Positions 52,846 through 62,272 of a stretch of DNA of 64,000 nt are shown one piece after another. A program made the translations under genes and the position numbers. This DNA comes from Phyllobacterium zundukense (lineage in GTDB: Bacteria; Pseudomonadota; Alphaproteobacteria; Rhizobiales; Rhizobiaceae): contig NZ_CP104973.1 of assembly GCF_025452195.1 (NCBI RefSeq), positions 1,612,001 through 1,676,000 on the forward strand. Direction: 5' to 3'. Within the stretch, counting starts at the first letter, position 1. Each line of letters begins with the position of its first letter. The notes beneath the pieces are model-generated. The model saw only the letters and a program-made list of their open reading frames with translations. It had not been told where the DNA came from and did no database searches.

Positions 52846-53784
52846 CTACTTGAACATGCCGCGGAACTGGTCGACGTTTTCCTTCGTAACAATTGTTACC
52901 GGCACGTTGATGATGGGCTCGATTTTTTCGCCCTTCTTCAGTTTGGTCAATGCCTCGATGGCAGCCTTGCCTTCACCGGCAGGATCCTGCTGAACAACAG
53001 CTGTGACCCAGCCAGCATCGATGCCCTCAACGGCTTGCTTGGTCAGGTCCCAACCGAAGACCTTGACGTCCCCCGTGCGGCCCTGGCTCGTAACGGCAGA
53101 CACGGCACCGACCAGAGCCGGCTCACCCGTTGCGTAGAGCGTCGTCATGTCCGGATTGGCGGTCATCAGGTTTTCGGCGGCAGTCAGCGCCACGTCCTGC
53201 ACGTTCTGGCCATCGACTGTATCAAGGAAGGTGATCTTCTGGCCACTGTCCGCAACGGCCTTCTTGAAGCCGTCCAGACGCTGGTTCTGAATGAAGGAAT
53301 TGAGAGCGCCGATCACGCCGATTTTGGCAGTTCCCGACAAGTTGGACTTGACGTAGTCGGCATAGAACTTGCCGATGTCTTCGCCCGCCTTGGTGTTGTC
53401 GACACCGACGAAGGCGACATTGTCCCCATCAGGGATCTGCGCATCGATGGCGATAACCGGGATGCCGGCAGTCTTGGCGGCGGTGATCGCAGGCTTCACA
53501 CCGTTCACATCGATAGCAACCAGAATGATGCCGTCGACCTTCTGGGTGATATAGTTTTCCATGGCGTCATTCTGGGCGCTTGGAACATTGTTGGCGTTGA
53601 AGATAACCAGTTTGGCACCGGCGGCATCGGCCGCCTTTTGTGCGCCTTCATTGATCTGGTTAAAGAAAAGTGCCTGCTGGTTGATCGTGACCAGCGCAAA
53701 GGTATCGGCCCAGGCGGACGAGCCAACAACAAGACACATGGCGACAGCTGCAGCACAGCCCGAAAGTATTTTGGTAAGACGCAT
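52846..53784 (-). CDS. Sugar-type ABC transporter periplasmic binding protein (RbsB-like)
   Basis: 312 residues. Signal peptide at the start (KILSGCAAAVAMCLVVGSSA/WADT). Then the periplasmic-binding-protein type 1 fold: FALVTINQQALFFNQINEGA, VDGIILVAIDVNGVKPAITA, AGIPVIAIDAQIPDGDNVAF and TLYATGEPALVGAVSAVTSQ. It catches the solute and presents it to the permease. Sugar or polyol-like ligands are usual, but members also bind nucleosides or other polar molecules. Second gene of the operon, after the regulator. Confidence 0.9.
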   Translation of the reverse strand: MRLTKILSGCAAAVAMCLVVGSSAWADTFALVTINQQALFFNQINEGAQKAADAAGAKLVIFNANNVPSAQNDAMENYITQKVDGIILVAIDVNGVKPAITAAKTAGIPVIAIDAQIPDGDNVAFVGVDNTKAGEDIGKFYADYVKSNLSGTAKIGVIGALNSFIQNQRLDGFKKAVADSGQKITFLDTVDGQNVQDVALTAAENLMTANPDMTTLYATGEPALVGAVSAVTSQGRTGDVKVFGWDLTKQAVEGIDAGWVTAVVQQDPAGEGKAAIEALTKLKKGEKIEPIINVPVTIVTKENVDQFRGMFK

Positions 53785-53925
53785 CCCGATTCCCCTTTTT
53801 ATTTGATGGAACGCCCATGTGAGGGCTTGTTTAAAAAACTGAACGCAGGGGCATAATTCAAGAGACTTGAATGCTTGTCAAGTAGTTTGAACAAGTTCAA
53901 TCTAATGCTAAGGGCGGACGCGCGC

Positions 53926-54534
53926 CTAAAACGTCGGTGGTGTATTGACCCAGAAAATACTTGCACGCTTTTTGCCCGTGTTCCGGTAGGAGTGGGGCAG
54001 GTCGGAGTTGAAGACGAACGCGTCGCCCTCTTTGAGCTCAAACTGTTTTTCGCCGACTGTGAGTTCGACTTCACCCGAGAGAATATAGCCCACTTCTTCG
54101 CCTGCGTGTTGGATCGGGCCTGCGCTGGCTCCATCCTTTTCGATATGATGGATGTTGCATTGGAGCAGGTGCCCAGGCGAATAGGGAATGACGCGCTCCA
54201 GCGATATGCCTTCACCGCGCCGCAAAGGATCAAGGGCGATCAGTGGCCTTGCGCCCGCACGGAAGACGATGCCTTCCTCGCCGTCCGACTCTTCGAACAT
54301 CCAGCCGATATTGGTTTCGAGAACCTGGACCAATCGGTGCAGCATCGGCAGGGAAGGCGATGCCTTGCCATTCTCGATTTTCGACAACAGGCTTTCTGAA
54401 CAGTTGGCGGCTTCGGAGAGGGCCTTCAGTGTCAGGCCGCGTGTCTGCCGTGCCAGTTTCAGCCGTATGCCAAGCCGAGCCGGATTTGTCTCGGTGATAC
54501 CGTTTGGCTGTTTTTCGAGTTCAATCTTGTTCAT
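53926..54534 (-). CDS. XRE-family regulator with C-terminal cupin domain
   Basis: 202 residues. Residues about 25-80 are a lambda-repressor-type HTH (GIRLKLARQTRGLTLKALSE, NCSESLLSKIENGKASPSLP), and the C-terminus is a cupin (HAGEEVGYILSGEVELTVGE, FELKEGDAFVFNSDLPHSYR). Such PuuR/SutR-like proteins sense a small metabolite and usually repress catabolic genes for amines, amino acids or purines. It is the first gene of the leftward operon and 141 bases from the binding-protein gene, so it is the likely specific regulator. Confidence 0.9.
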   Translation of the reverse strand: MNKIELEKQPNGITETNPARLGIRLKLARQTRGLTLKALSEAANCSESLLSKIENGKASPSLPMLHRLVQVLETNIGWMFEESDGEEGIVFRAGARPLIALDPLRRGEGISLERVIPYSPGHLLQCNIHHIEKDGASAGPIQHAGEEVGYILSGEVELTVGEKQFELKEGDAFVFNSDLPHSYRNTGKKRASIFWVNTPPTF

Positions 54535-54647
54535 GCCTTGCCGTGACCTGTCAGCTGGTCAATAGGTTGTGAATTCGTAAATCTGGTCAGCAGATTTAGA
54601 GTGCACGACCTCGCATACCTTGGCGCTCATGGTCTGACAATGCAAGA

Positions 54648-55538
54648 TCAATCCCATTTCGTGTCGCCGAGTGCATTCAGGGGTATCTTCAGAAAGCGTT
54701 CGCCGTTCGCTTCTGGATCAGGCAGCCTTCCGCCATTCATGTTGACCTGCAGGGCGGGCAGAATAAGTCTGGGCATGGGGAGTGTCTTGTCGCGGGCTTG
54801 TCTCATTGCCACGAACTCTGCTTGGGATTTGCATCGGGATACGTGGATATTGTGGCGCTTCTGGTCGACCACAGTGGTTCCCCAGCGAGGTTCACGCCCC
54901 CCGGGTTGATAGTCGTGGCCGACAAAGACTCTGGTCTCATCCGGGAGCGCAAGAATGGATTGAATGGATTGCCATAGATGCTTGGCGCTTCCCCCCGGAA
55001 AGTCGCAGCGGGCGGTGCCGCCGTCCGGCATGAACATCGTATCGTGGATGAAGGCGCAGTCGCCAATGACATAGGTGATCGACGCAAGTGTATGGCCCGG
55101 TGAGAACATCACGACCCCGGTCAGCTTCCCGATGTTGAAACGGTCTCCCGCGTGAAACAGGTGGTCCCATTGCGATCCGTCAGCGGGAAAATCCGGCCAG
55201 TTATAGAATTGCTTCCACAAGGCCTGAACCTCGACGATATGGCCGCCGATCGCGGTCGTTGCGCCTGTCCTGGTTCGCAGGTAGTCGGCTGCCGAAAAAT
55301 GGTCGGCGTGCGGATGGGTCTCCAGTATCCACTCGACCTTCAACCCATTGGCGTCAACGAACTCCAATATTCGGTCAGCGTTGAGGGTAGCAGTCGCTCC
55401 GGACTTTTCGTCGAAATCCAGAACCGAATCGATAATCGCACAATGCCGGGTCACGGGATCTGCAACGACGTACTGGACGGAGTTCGTTCGTTTGTCGAAG
55501 AATGCTTGAACATCCGGTTTTATGGCGGCTTCCAACAT
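54648..55538 (-). CDS. MBL-fold hydrolase (Blh/persulfide-dioxygenase-like)
   Basis: 296 residues. The metal-binding motif is ETHPHADHFSAADYL (H-x-H-x-D-H), with further ligands in VVMFSPGHTLASITYVIGD, DTMFMPDGGTARCDFPGGSA and RVFVGHDYQPGGREPRWGTT. The wording of the C-terminal part is that of Blh or ETHE1-like enzymes, which oxidise glutathione persulfide or act on thioesters. It acts in the cytoplasm. It stands alone; no BigR or rhodanese gene is adjacent. Confidence 0.85.
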   Translation of the reverse strand: MLEAAIKPDVQAFFDKRTNSVQYVVADPVTRHCAIIDSVLDFDEKSGATATLNADRILEFVDANGLKVEWILETHPHADHFSAADYLRTRTGATTAIGGHIVEVQALWKQFYNWPDFPADGSQWDHLFHAGDRFNIGKLTGVVMFSPGHTLASITYVIGDCAFIHDTMFMPDGGTARCDFPGGSAKHLWQSIQSILALPDETRVFVGHDYQPGGREPRWGTTVVDQKRHNIHVSRCKSQAEFVAMRQARDKTLPMPRLILPALQVNMNGGRLPDPEANGERFLKIPLNALGDTKWD

Positions 55539-55618
55539 TTTCGCGCGTCCCCCGAGCTCGGTCTTGACACGATTCTCGCTGCTTTTGGTTCAGCTTGTCA
55601 ATCAGCGTAAGGATTGGG

Positions 55619-56512
55619 TCATGATACATTATTCTGTTGAACCAGGCGTTGTGCTTTGGCCTTTCGCGATGCTCCTGAAATCACATGCACGATCACTGCC
55701 GCGAAAACGATCGATCCACCAAACATTGTGCTCTTACTTGGCACCTCGCTGAACACGAGCCAGACCCAGAATGGCGCCAGGGGAGCATCGAGGGAACCGA
55801 TCAGCGCGGTTTCGATCGGTGGAAGGAGCTTCGCCCCAAGGGTGAAGAGGGCAAGGCCCACGGCAGAAACCAGTATGCCGAATAGCGCAATGAGCATCAG
55901 ATCATGGGCCGTCACGCCGAGCGGATTGCCAAGCGGCCAGCAGACGAGGGAACTGACGAGGGCCGACAGGCAGGCCGCAGGCATGACTGAAACATCCGGC
56001 GAGCGGCGGACGATGATCATGAGCACCGCCATACACAGTGTCATGCCAAAAGCGAGAGCATCGCCGAAGACAGTACCTTCGATGCTGAAACCAACCATAA
56101 GCGACACCCCGGTCGCGGCAGCGATGCTGGCGAGAATGGCACTCCACGTCGATCGTTCACCGAGAACGAACCAGCCAAGAATTGCTGCCACAAACGGGAT
56201 GGTGGCATAGATGACAGCGACATGCGCTACGGTGGTTTCCTTCAAGGCACTGATGAAAAACACCATGCCGAGCGCGGAAATGCCAACGAAAAGCCAGCCA
56301 GCCTGACCCATGTCGCGGAAGCTCGCCCAGAACCGGCCGCGCTCGGTAAAGGCCATCACCGTCGCTATGCCGAGCGAACCGAAAATGCCGCGCCATGCGA
56401 GAATGGTCCAATTGTCCTGCGGGATGACGCGCGTGAACAGACCCGCAAGGCTCCATGCAATGGCCGAGCCGGTTACGAAAAGCAGTCCGAGTTGATAAGC
56501 CGATGGCTTCAT
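55619..56512 (-). CDS. DMT/EamA-family transporter
   Basis: 297 residues from ATG 56512 (MKPSAYQLGLLFVTGSAIAW); the frame is open to 56542. Ten hydrophobic helices in two repeats of five, with the EamA landmarks ILAWRGIFGSLGIATVMAF, TVAHVAVIYATIPFVAAILG followed by WFVLGERSTW, and the second-half LIGSLDAPLAPFWVWLVFSE. It is an inner-membrane exporter or importer of small metabolites; the substrate is unknown. Convergent with nothing; the next gene upstream is the decayed dehydrogenase on the opposite strand. Confidence 0.88.
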   Translation of the reverse strand: MKPSAYQLGLLFVTGSAIAWSLAGLFTRVIPQDNWTILAWRGIFGSLGIATVMAFTERGRFWASFRDMGQAGWLFVGISALGMVFFISALKETTVAHVAVIYATIPFVAAILGWFVLGERSTWSAILASIAAATGVSLMVGFSIEGTVFGDALAFGMTLCMAVLMIIVRRSPDVSVMPAACLSALVSSLVCWPLGNPLGVTAHDLMLIALFGILVSAVGLALFTLGAKLLPPIETALIGSLDAPLAPFWVWLVFSEVPSKSTMFGGSIVFAAVIVHVISGASRKAKAQRLVQQNNVS

Positions 56513-56813
56513 GATTGCCTTGACGGTTCGAGGACAGGACACGTGCGTGATCTAGCGCCGCTGTTGCATGAGATGGCAAGGCGCCGAGCGCCAAAATTGA
56601 GATGTTACTGACACGATGATGTCAGTTGTTGAGTAAGAACGGCGTACGCAGTTTGTATAACAATCACACAATCTTGATTGTATCGGGCACCGGCTTAATT
56701 GACCCGAGTTGCTGGTCTATCTAACATTGGAGTCGTTCCAAGTTCTCGCCAACTTTTTGCACGCGCCGCATATCCCGGCCCCGATTGTTGGAAGTTTGAT
56801 CCCAAGGATTGCC

Positions 56814-58838
56814 TGTGAAATTCGGTCGTTTTCTTACCGGTCTTGGAGCACTGATCGTTGTCGGTGCTGCGGGTGCTTTTGTTTACGCGTGGAAGCGGGA
56901 AATTGCTCCAATCAAACCACCGGAACGCGGGTCTTTCGATCAAGCATTGGTCGAGCTGGGGCGAAACTCGCTGCGGTCGGCAATTGCACCGCTTGTCACA
57001 CCAACCCGGGAGGGAAATCCTTTGCGGGCGGGCTGACAATTCCGACACCGTTCGGGACGATATATTCCAGCAACATCACACCCGATCCGGAGACCGGTAT
57101 AGGAACGTGGTCGGAGGCAGCTTTTCAACGGGCCATGCGCGATGGCGTCGGACGCAAGGGCGAGCATCTCTCGCAGCCGAAGTCGAAGCTCAAGTCCCCC
57201 GACGCTTATGAATATATTGGCAAGCCTTTCGCGCGTGTGGATATCCCGGCCAAGGTTACCGGCGGCCCCGCCTATGTACAGGACATGCGGTTGCCGGGGA
57301 TGTTGCATGCCCGCGTCATTCGCCCGCCAAGCTGGTTCGCGACGCTGAAGAATATCGATACCGCTTCCATCAAGGCGATGCCGGGTGTGGTTGCTGTTAT
57401 TCGTGATGGCAATTTCCTCGCAGTGGCTGCGGAGAAGGCGTTTCAGACCGTACAAGCCATGCGGGCTTTGACGGACCTTGCCGAATGGGAAGAAACGCCC
57501 CGCCTGCCGAACGAACAGGATCTACCCGCCGTTCTGCAAAAGAGCGAAAGCGAGCAGGGCGTCGTCGCCGAGGCTGGCGGTGATTTTACTGGCGGCGTGA
57601 AGACATTCAGCGCTCAGTTCATGCGGCCATATCAGATGCATGCATCGATCGGATCTTCGTGCTCCGTGGCTCATCTCGACAACGGCACGATGACGGTGTG
57701 GACCCATACCCAGGGCGTTTACCCGGACCGCAAGGCTATCGCGCAAATGCTCGGCATGCCGCTGGACAAGGTTCGCTGCATCCATACGGAAGGATCAGGC
57801 TGCTATGGACATAACGGCGCCGACGATGCAGCCGGCGACGCGGCATTGATTGCACGTGCCCTGCCAGGCCGACCTGCGTGACCAGGAGCATCTATGGGAA
57901 CCGTACGGTCCGGCAATGCTGACCAAAGTCAGCGCATCGCTCGATGCATCGGGCAAGATCGTCAATTGGAAATATGACCTTTGGAGCAACACCCACTCGG
58001 CAAGGCCCGGCAGTGCGGGCGCACTGCTACCTGGGCAACTGATGGCGTCGGGCTATCCGCCAGACAAACCCGTGATGAGCATAACGCCGCTTGGCAATGG
58101 CGATCGCAACGCCATCCCGCTCTATTCCATCCCCAATATGCGGGTGCTTTGGCACTTCGTCGCCGATATGCCAGTGCGGGTTTCTTCGCTACGCGGGCTG
58201 GGCGCCTATGCAAACGTCTTTTCGATTGAAAGTTTCATGGATCAGCTGACGAAGGAAGCAGGAACCGATCCGGTTGAATTCCGTCTCAAGCACATGGAGG
58301 ATCCAAGGGCACGCAAGGTGATCACGACGGCGGCCGAGGCTTTCAACTGGTCGAGCGATCCCATGCCAGAAGGACGCGGCCGGGGATTTGCCTTTGCCAA
58401 ATACAAGAACCATGCCGCCTATCTGGCACTGGCGATGGAGATCGATGTCGACAAGGAAACCGGCAATATCCGCATACCGCGCATTGTCTCTGCTGTCGAT
58501 TGCGGCGAGGCGGTGGCACCGGATAGCATCCGTAACCAGACTGAGGGCGGCATCATCCAGTCGTTGAGCTGGACGATGTATGAAGAAGTCAATTTCGATA
58601 ATACCCGGATTACCAGTTCGGATTGGTCGACCTATCCGATCCTGCGTTTCAGTGCTGTGCCGAGTGTGCTCGATGTCCATATCGTCGATAATCCTGGTTC
58701 GCCCTATCTCGGCGTCGCCGAGGCGGCAAAGGACCGACATCCGCCGCACTTGCCAACGCAATCGCCAATGCAACTGGCAAGCGCATTTGCGATCTGCCTT
58801 TTTCGCCGGCGCGGGTGAAAGCAACGCTCGGAGTTTGA
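56814..58838 (+). pseudogene. Decayed cytochrome c / molybdopterin dehydrogenase (xanthine dehydrogenase family) pseudogene
   Basis: Remnants of two adjoining genes. The first (KFGRFLTGLGALIVVGAAG, then VGNCTACHTNPGGKSFAGG) is a membrane-anchored cytochrome c with CTACH; a base is missing from the G-run at 56958-56961. It is fused at about 57180 to the middle of a molybdopterin subunit (YIGKPFARVDIPAKVTGGPA). That part has a deletion of about 17 bases near 57876 (ALPGRP meets LRDQEHLWEP, where an RVQWM-like motif is expected) and another lost G at 58731-58732, after which TSAALANAIANATGKRICDL continues in a new frame to TGA 58836-58838. An intact set would oxidise an N-heterocycle or aldehyde and pass electrons to the cytochrome chain (nicotinate or isoquinoline dehydrogenase type). 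It is not functional as read. Confidence 0.85.
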
Positions 58839-58995
58839 CACGACTTCAGCGTAACCTGATTTGGCTGGAGCCTCTTGCATCATGCGGTCTTGATTGGTGG
58901 GATGCCCTGTCGCATAACTGCGGCGCATTCATCCGCAGCCAGCATTCGCAGCTGGGCTGGAAGCGCGCCACGCCACAGATATCAGGAATCAGACT

Positions 58996-60150
58996 ATGCC
59001 AAATACAATTGTGCCCAGCTCCGGTGTTCTTGTCGGTCGCGCCAAAATTCCCGGCCATGCCACGCCGCGGATTGTTGCGGTGCGTGATGGCGTAGTTTTC
59101 GATATCACTGCCAAAGCAGCGCCGACGGTGCGCGATATTGCCGAACTCGACAATCCAGCCAGTTATGTTTCCGGAACTGCGGGAACCAGGCTTGGTGATG
59201 TGGACGCTATCATCGAGAACAGCTGGACAGAAAAACATGATCCGGCGCTTCCTGCGCTGCTTTCTCCGATCGATCTGCAGGCCGTAAAAGCGTCAGGTGT
59301 GACCTTCGTCGCTTCCCTGCTCGAACGCGTCATCGAGGAACAGGCGAAAGGCGACAAGGCCAAGGCCGATTCACTGCGTGACGACGTTCTCAAGCTTATC
59401 GGCGCGGACCTCTCAAAGATCGTCCCGGGTTCTCCTGCGGCGATGCAGGTCAAGGAGGCATTGATCGCCCGCGGCGTCTGGAGCCAGTACCTCGAAGTCG
59501 GGATCGGTCCCGATGCCGAAATCTTCACCAAGGGTCAGCCCATGTCGACTGTGGGCTTCGGTGCAGATGTGGGGTTGCACCCGATTTCGAGCTGGAACAA
59601 TCCGGAACCGGAAATCGTGCTGGTCGTTTCAAGTGCCGGGCGCATCGTTGGTGCAACACTCGGCAACGACGTCAATTTGCGTGATGTGGAAGGACGCTCG
59701 GCTTTGCTGCTGGGCAAGGCGAAAGACAACAATGCCTCGGGCTCTGTCGGACCATTTGTTCGCCTGTTCGATGGTGATTTCACCATAGAGACCGTCAAGG
59801 CCGCGGAACTCAGCATGCGCGTCGAGGGAGAGGACGGGTTTGTGCTCGATGGCCATTCTAGCATGGCGAAAATATCACGCACACCGGAATCGCTGGTTGA
59901 AGCTACGATCGGAAAGCACCATCAATACCCGGACGGTCTTGTGCTCTACCTCGGAACCATGTTCGCGCCGGTCAAGGATCGCGATGGACCGGGCAAGGGT
60001 TTCACCCACAAGATGAACGACGTTGTTTCGATCTCGACCCTTTCATTGGGAACATTGTCCAACCGCGTCCGGCTTTCAACCGAATGCGCGCCATGGACTT
60101 ACGGTACCAGCCATCTTTTGCGTGATCTCGCAAAAGCAGACCTTCTCTAG
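58996..60150 (+). CDS. Fumarylacetoacetate-hydrolase (FAH) family protein
   Basis: 384 residues, a long member. The catalytic half holds the FAH metal-site wording: GVWSQYLEVGIGPDAEIFTK, EPEIVLVVSSAGRIVGATLG, then GNDVNLRDVEGRSALLLGKA and GPFVRLFD. It probably cleaves a C-C bond or dehydrates a 2-oxo acid; sugar-acid pathways use this type as 2-keto-3-deoxy-acid dehydratase-like enzymes. It follows the decayed dehydrogenase, with 157 unassigned bases between, and its end overlaps cdsA (convergent) by 4 bases. Confidence 0.85.
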   Translation: MPNTIVPSSGVLVGRAKIPGHATPRIVAVRDGVVFDITAKAAPTVRDIAELDNPASYVSGTAGTRLGDVDAIIENSWTEKHDPALPALLSPIDLQAVKASGVTFVASLLERVIEEQAKGDKAKADSLRDDVLKLIGADLSKIVPGSPAAMQVKEALIARGVWSQYLEVGIGPDAEIFTKGQPMSTVGFGADVGLHPISSWNNPEPEIVLVVSSAGRIVGATLGNDVNLRDVEGRSALLLGKAKDNNASGSVGPFVRLFDGDFTIETVKAAELSMRVEGEDGFVLDGHSSMAKISRTPESLVEATIGKHHQYPDGLVLYLGTMFAPVKDRDGPGKGFTHKMNDVVSISTLSLGTLSNRVRLSTECAPWTYGTSHLLRDLAKADLL

Positions 60151-61085
60151 GTCCAGAAATAGCGGACGATGTGAAAGAAGATCGGGGCGGCAAAGACCAG
60201 ACTGTCTGCCCGGTCAAGCATGCCGCCATGGCCCTCGATCAGGTGGCCCCAATCCTTGACACCACGATCACGCTTTATCGCGGAGGCGACCAATCCGCCG
60301 AAGAATCCCATGATGCAGGCGAGCGCGGCCATCAGGCCGGCTTGTGCCGGTGTGAAAGGCGTCAGCCAATAAAGCGCGGCTCCGAGGAGTGATGCGCTGA
60401 TAACACCACCGATCAAACCTTCCCAAGTCTTGGACGGTGATATTTTGGGCGCTACCTTGTTCCTGCCGAAGAGCTTGCCGAACACGTATTGCAGCACATC
60501 GCTGCCCTGCACTGTGGCGATCAGAAATGCAATGAGCAGGAGGCCTTTGCCTTCGAAACCGGGTATCGGAAGCGTCAGCAGAGCCGGTACATGGCTGAGG
60601 CAATAGATAGAGAGCATGATACCCCATTGCTGCTCGCTGACGCGCTCGAGGAACCGCTCAGTATCGCCGGAGATCGCTGTCAAAGCGGGCATTGCAAGGA
60701 AGCAATAGACTGGCACGAAGATCGCGAACATTCCGTACCATTCGATCCAGAGCAGATAGTACTGAACCGGAATAATGATCAGAAACATGCCCAGGAGTAT
60801 CCAGTGGTCACCGCGGCGCGTGTGTGTCAGCGTCACGTACTCGCGCAATGCAGCAAAAGAAACAAAGGCGAACAGCAGGATGACACCTCCCTTGCCGAAA
60901 AGGAATGCAATGGAGATGGTGGCGATCATGATCCACCACGCCTTGATCCGCGAGTTCAAATTGGCAAGTGTTGAAGGCAGAACATCGCCTTTGCGTGTGC
61001 TCTTCCAGCTCAGCGCGGTCGCGACGGCGCTAGCGGCCGTCAATATGCCAAGGAGGCCCAGGAACAGCCATATCGTTTCAGCCAT
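60147..61085 (-). CDS. cdsA: Phosphatidate cytidylyltransferase (CdsA family)
   Basis: 312 residues from ATG 61085; a longer frame overlaps the acyltransferase gene. About eight hydrophobic helices, and the CdsA signature GRNKVAPKISPSKTWEGLIG near the C-terminal third, with IKRDRGVKDWGHLIEGHGGM and LDRADSL at the end, which bind CTP and metal. It makes CDP-diacylglycerol from phosphatidic acid in the inner membrane. The start is 8 bases inside the preceding plsC-like gene. A shorter paralogue of the main CdsA is possible. Confidence 0.88.
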   Translation of the reverse strand: MAETIWLFLGLLGILTAASAVATALSWKSTRKGDVLPSTLANLNSRIKAWWIMIATISIAFLFGKGGVILLFAFVSFAALREYVTLTHTRRGDHWILLGMFLIIIPVQYYLLWIEWYGMFAIFVPVYCFLAMPALTAISGDTERFLERVSEQQWGIMLSIYCLSHVPALLTLPIPGFEGKGLLLIAFLIATVQGSDVLQYVFGKLFGRNKVAPKISPSKTWEGLIGGVISASLLGAALYWLTPFTPAQAGLMAALACIMGFFGGLVASAIKRDRGVKDWGHLIEGHGGMLDRADSLVFAAPIFFHIVRYFWT

Positions 61086-61737
61086 GGTTGAGCGACCTCT
61101 GGTGTTCCGGGTTAAGCTCAAGCAGAGCCAGCCGCGCCCTGTCGAGAAAAGCATGACGATCTTCGGTGGGCGTAAGCTCGACAGGTGCGCCGAAGATCAC
61201 GCGGCAAAGTAGTGGTACCGGTAAAAACGCACCCTTTGGAAGAACGCGCGACATGTTTTCGATCCAGCAGGGAATGAGCTCAACATCCGGACGGGCGAAG
61301 GCCAGGTTGTATAGCCCCGAGCGAAAACGCAGCAGTGGATCATCGGTCATGTTGCGCGTGCCTTCGGGAAAAATGATCAGTGAGTGACCATTGTCGAGTG
61401 CGTCCAGCATGATGACCATCGGGTCTTGCTCGCGCTCCACCCAGTTCCGTTCTACGAGCACGGTATTGAGCAGGTCACGCGCCAAGACGTGCCGGATCCT
61501 GTTTTTCCTCCAGTAATCAGCTCCGGCAACCGCACGGGTGCGTTCGCGCTCTTCCGGGAGCAGGCATGTGGAAAGCAGAATGAAATCGCCATGACTGGCA
61601 TGGTTGGCGAAATAGATTCGTTGGCGCTTCGACGGTGCACAGCCTTGCCAGATCGGCCGCACGCCGGTGATGGCGCGCGCGACGCCGGCAAGCACCATGG
61701 CAGCCGCTCGCCGCAATAGCGGTTTGGTTTCGATCAT
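61078..61737 (-). CDS. plsC: 1-acyl-sn-glycerol-3-phosphate acyltransferase-like protein (PlsC family)
   Basis: 219 residues from ATG 61737 (MIETKPLLRRAAAMVLAGVA), with GGAGG upstream; the frame extends to 61776. The acyltransferase motifs are FANHASHGDFILLSTC (H-x4-D) and IIFPEGTRN (the glycerol phosphate site), followed by LIPCWIENMSRVLPKG. It transfers an acyl chain to lysophosphatidate or a related lipid at the membrane, giving the substrate of the following CdsA. The two overlap, suggesting one transcript. Confidence 0.87.
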   Translation of the reverse strand: MIETKPLLRRAAAMVLAGVARAITGVRPIWQGCAPSKRQRIYFANHASHGDFILLSTCLLPEERERTRAVAGADYWRKNRIRHVLARDLLNTVLVERNWVEREQDPMVIMLDALDNGHSLIIFPEGTRNMTDDPLLRFRSGLYNLAFARPDVELIPCWIENMSRVLPKGAFLPVPLLCRVIFGAPVELTPTEDRHAFLDRARLALLELNPEHQRSLNHG

Positions 61738-61756
61738 ATGCCCCCTCCGGTTGTTT

Positions 61757-62188
61757 TTAACCGGTCCACAACCCATAGGCTGTTATCGCAGCGAATAAAG
61801 CAAGAAAAGCCGCAAAAGCAAGGTGCAGTTTTATCAAGAGGCTATTGGTTCGTGTCATGCGCGCTTGCAAAGGTCGCGTCCTGTCAGGCCGCTTTCGCAA
61901 ATGCATGCGCGCGAGAATGTCATCCACCGCGCGGCAGCCCTCGGTCTCGTCCTCGTGCGACGCGATAAAACGAAACAGTGCGGCATCGAAACGAAGATAG
62001 ACGGCCAGGAGAAGGGTCAACAACCCGCCAATGATCAACAGCGGCCAGAGCCAGCTGAAAAGTGGACCTCCGGCATCGCCGATGATCGATGATGCAACCA
62101 GAAGGACGCATGTCAAAAATCCATAGGTATGCGCCCGGTGTTTCAATCGGGCCGCGAAGGTTGCTGCGTCTTCCTCCATATCAGTCAT
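61757..62188 (-). CDS. Membrane protein preceding the plsC-cdsA pair
   Basis: 143 residues. After a charged N-terminus (MEEDAATFAARLKHRAHTYG) there are two clustered hydrophobic helices (FLTCVLLVASSIIGDAG; SWLWPLLIIGGLLTLLLAVY), a polar centre and one C-terminal helix (AFAAFLALFAAITAYGLW). Its stop lies 19 bases before the plsC-like start, so it is probably the first gene of the phospholipid unit. I do not recognise a family. Confidence 0.65.
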   Translation of the reverse strand: MTDMEEDAATFAARLKHRAHTYGFLTCVLLVASSIIGDAGGPLFSWLWPLLIIGGLLTLLLAVYLRFDAALFRFIASHEDETEGCRAVDDILARMHLRKRPDRTRPLQARMTRTNSLLIKLHLAFAAFLALFAAITAYGLWTG

Positions 62189-62272
62189 CCCGTTTGATTG
62201 TGCCGTATGGCTTGTTGCTGCATATGATCGAGGGTGGCACGGATTTCAAATCAGTTCGGGACGCACGAAGGC

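Noticed and set aside
52816..53856. A 346-codon plus-strand frame opposite the RbsB-like gene
   Set aside because: The minus-strand gene has a signal peptide and family motifs and fits the operon; the plus frame is a shadow.
58839..58995. A remnant gene between the dehydrogenase pseudogene and the FAH gene
   Set aside because: Short open frames exist on both strands (for example YATGHPTNQDRMMQEAP on the minus strand), but none is recognisable.
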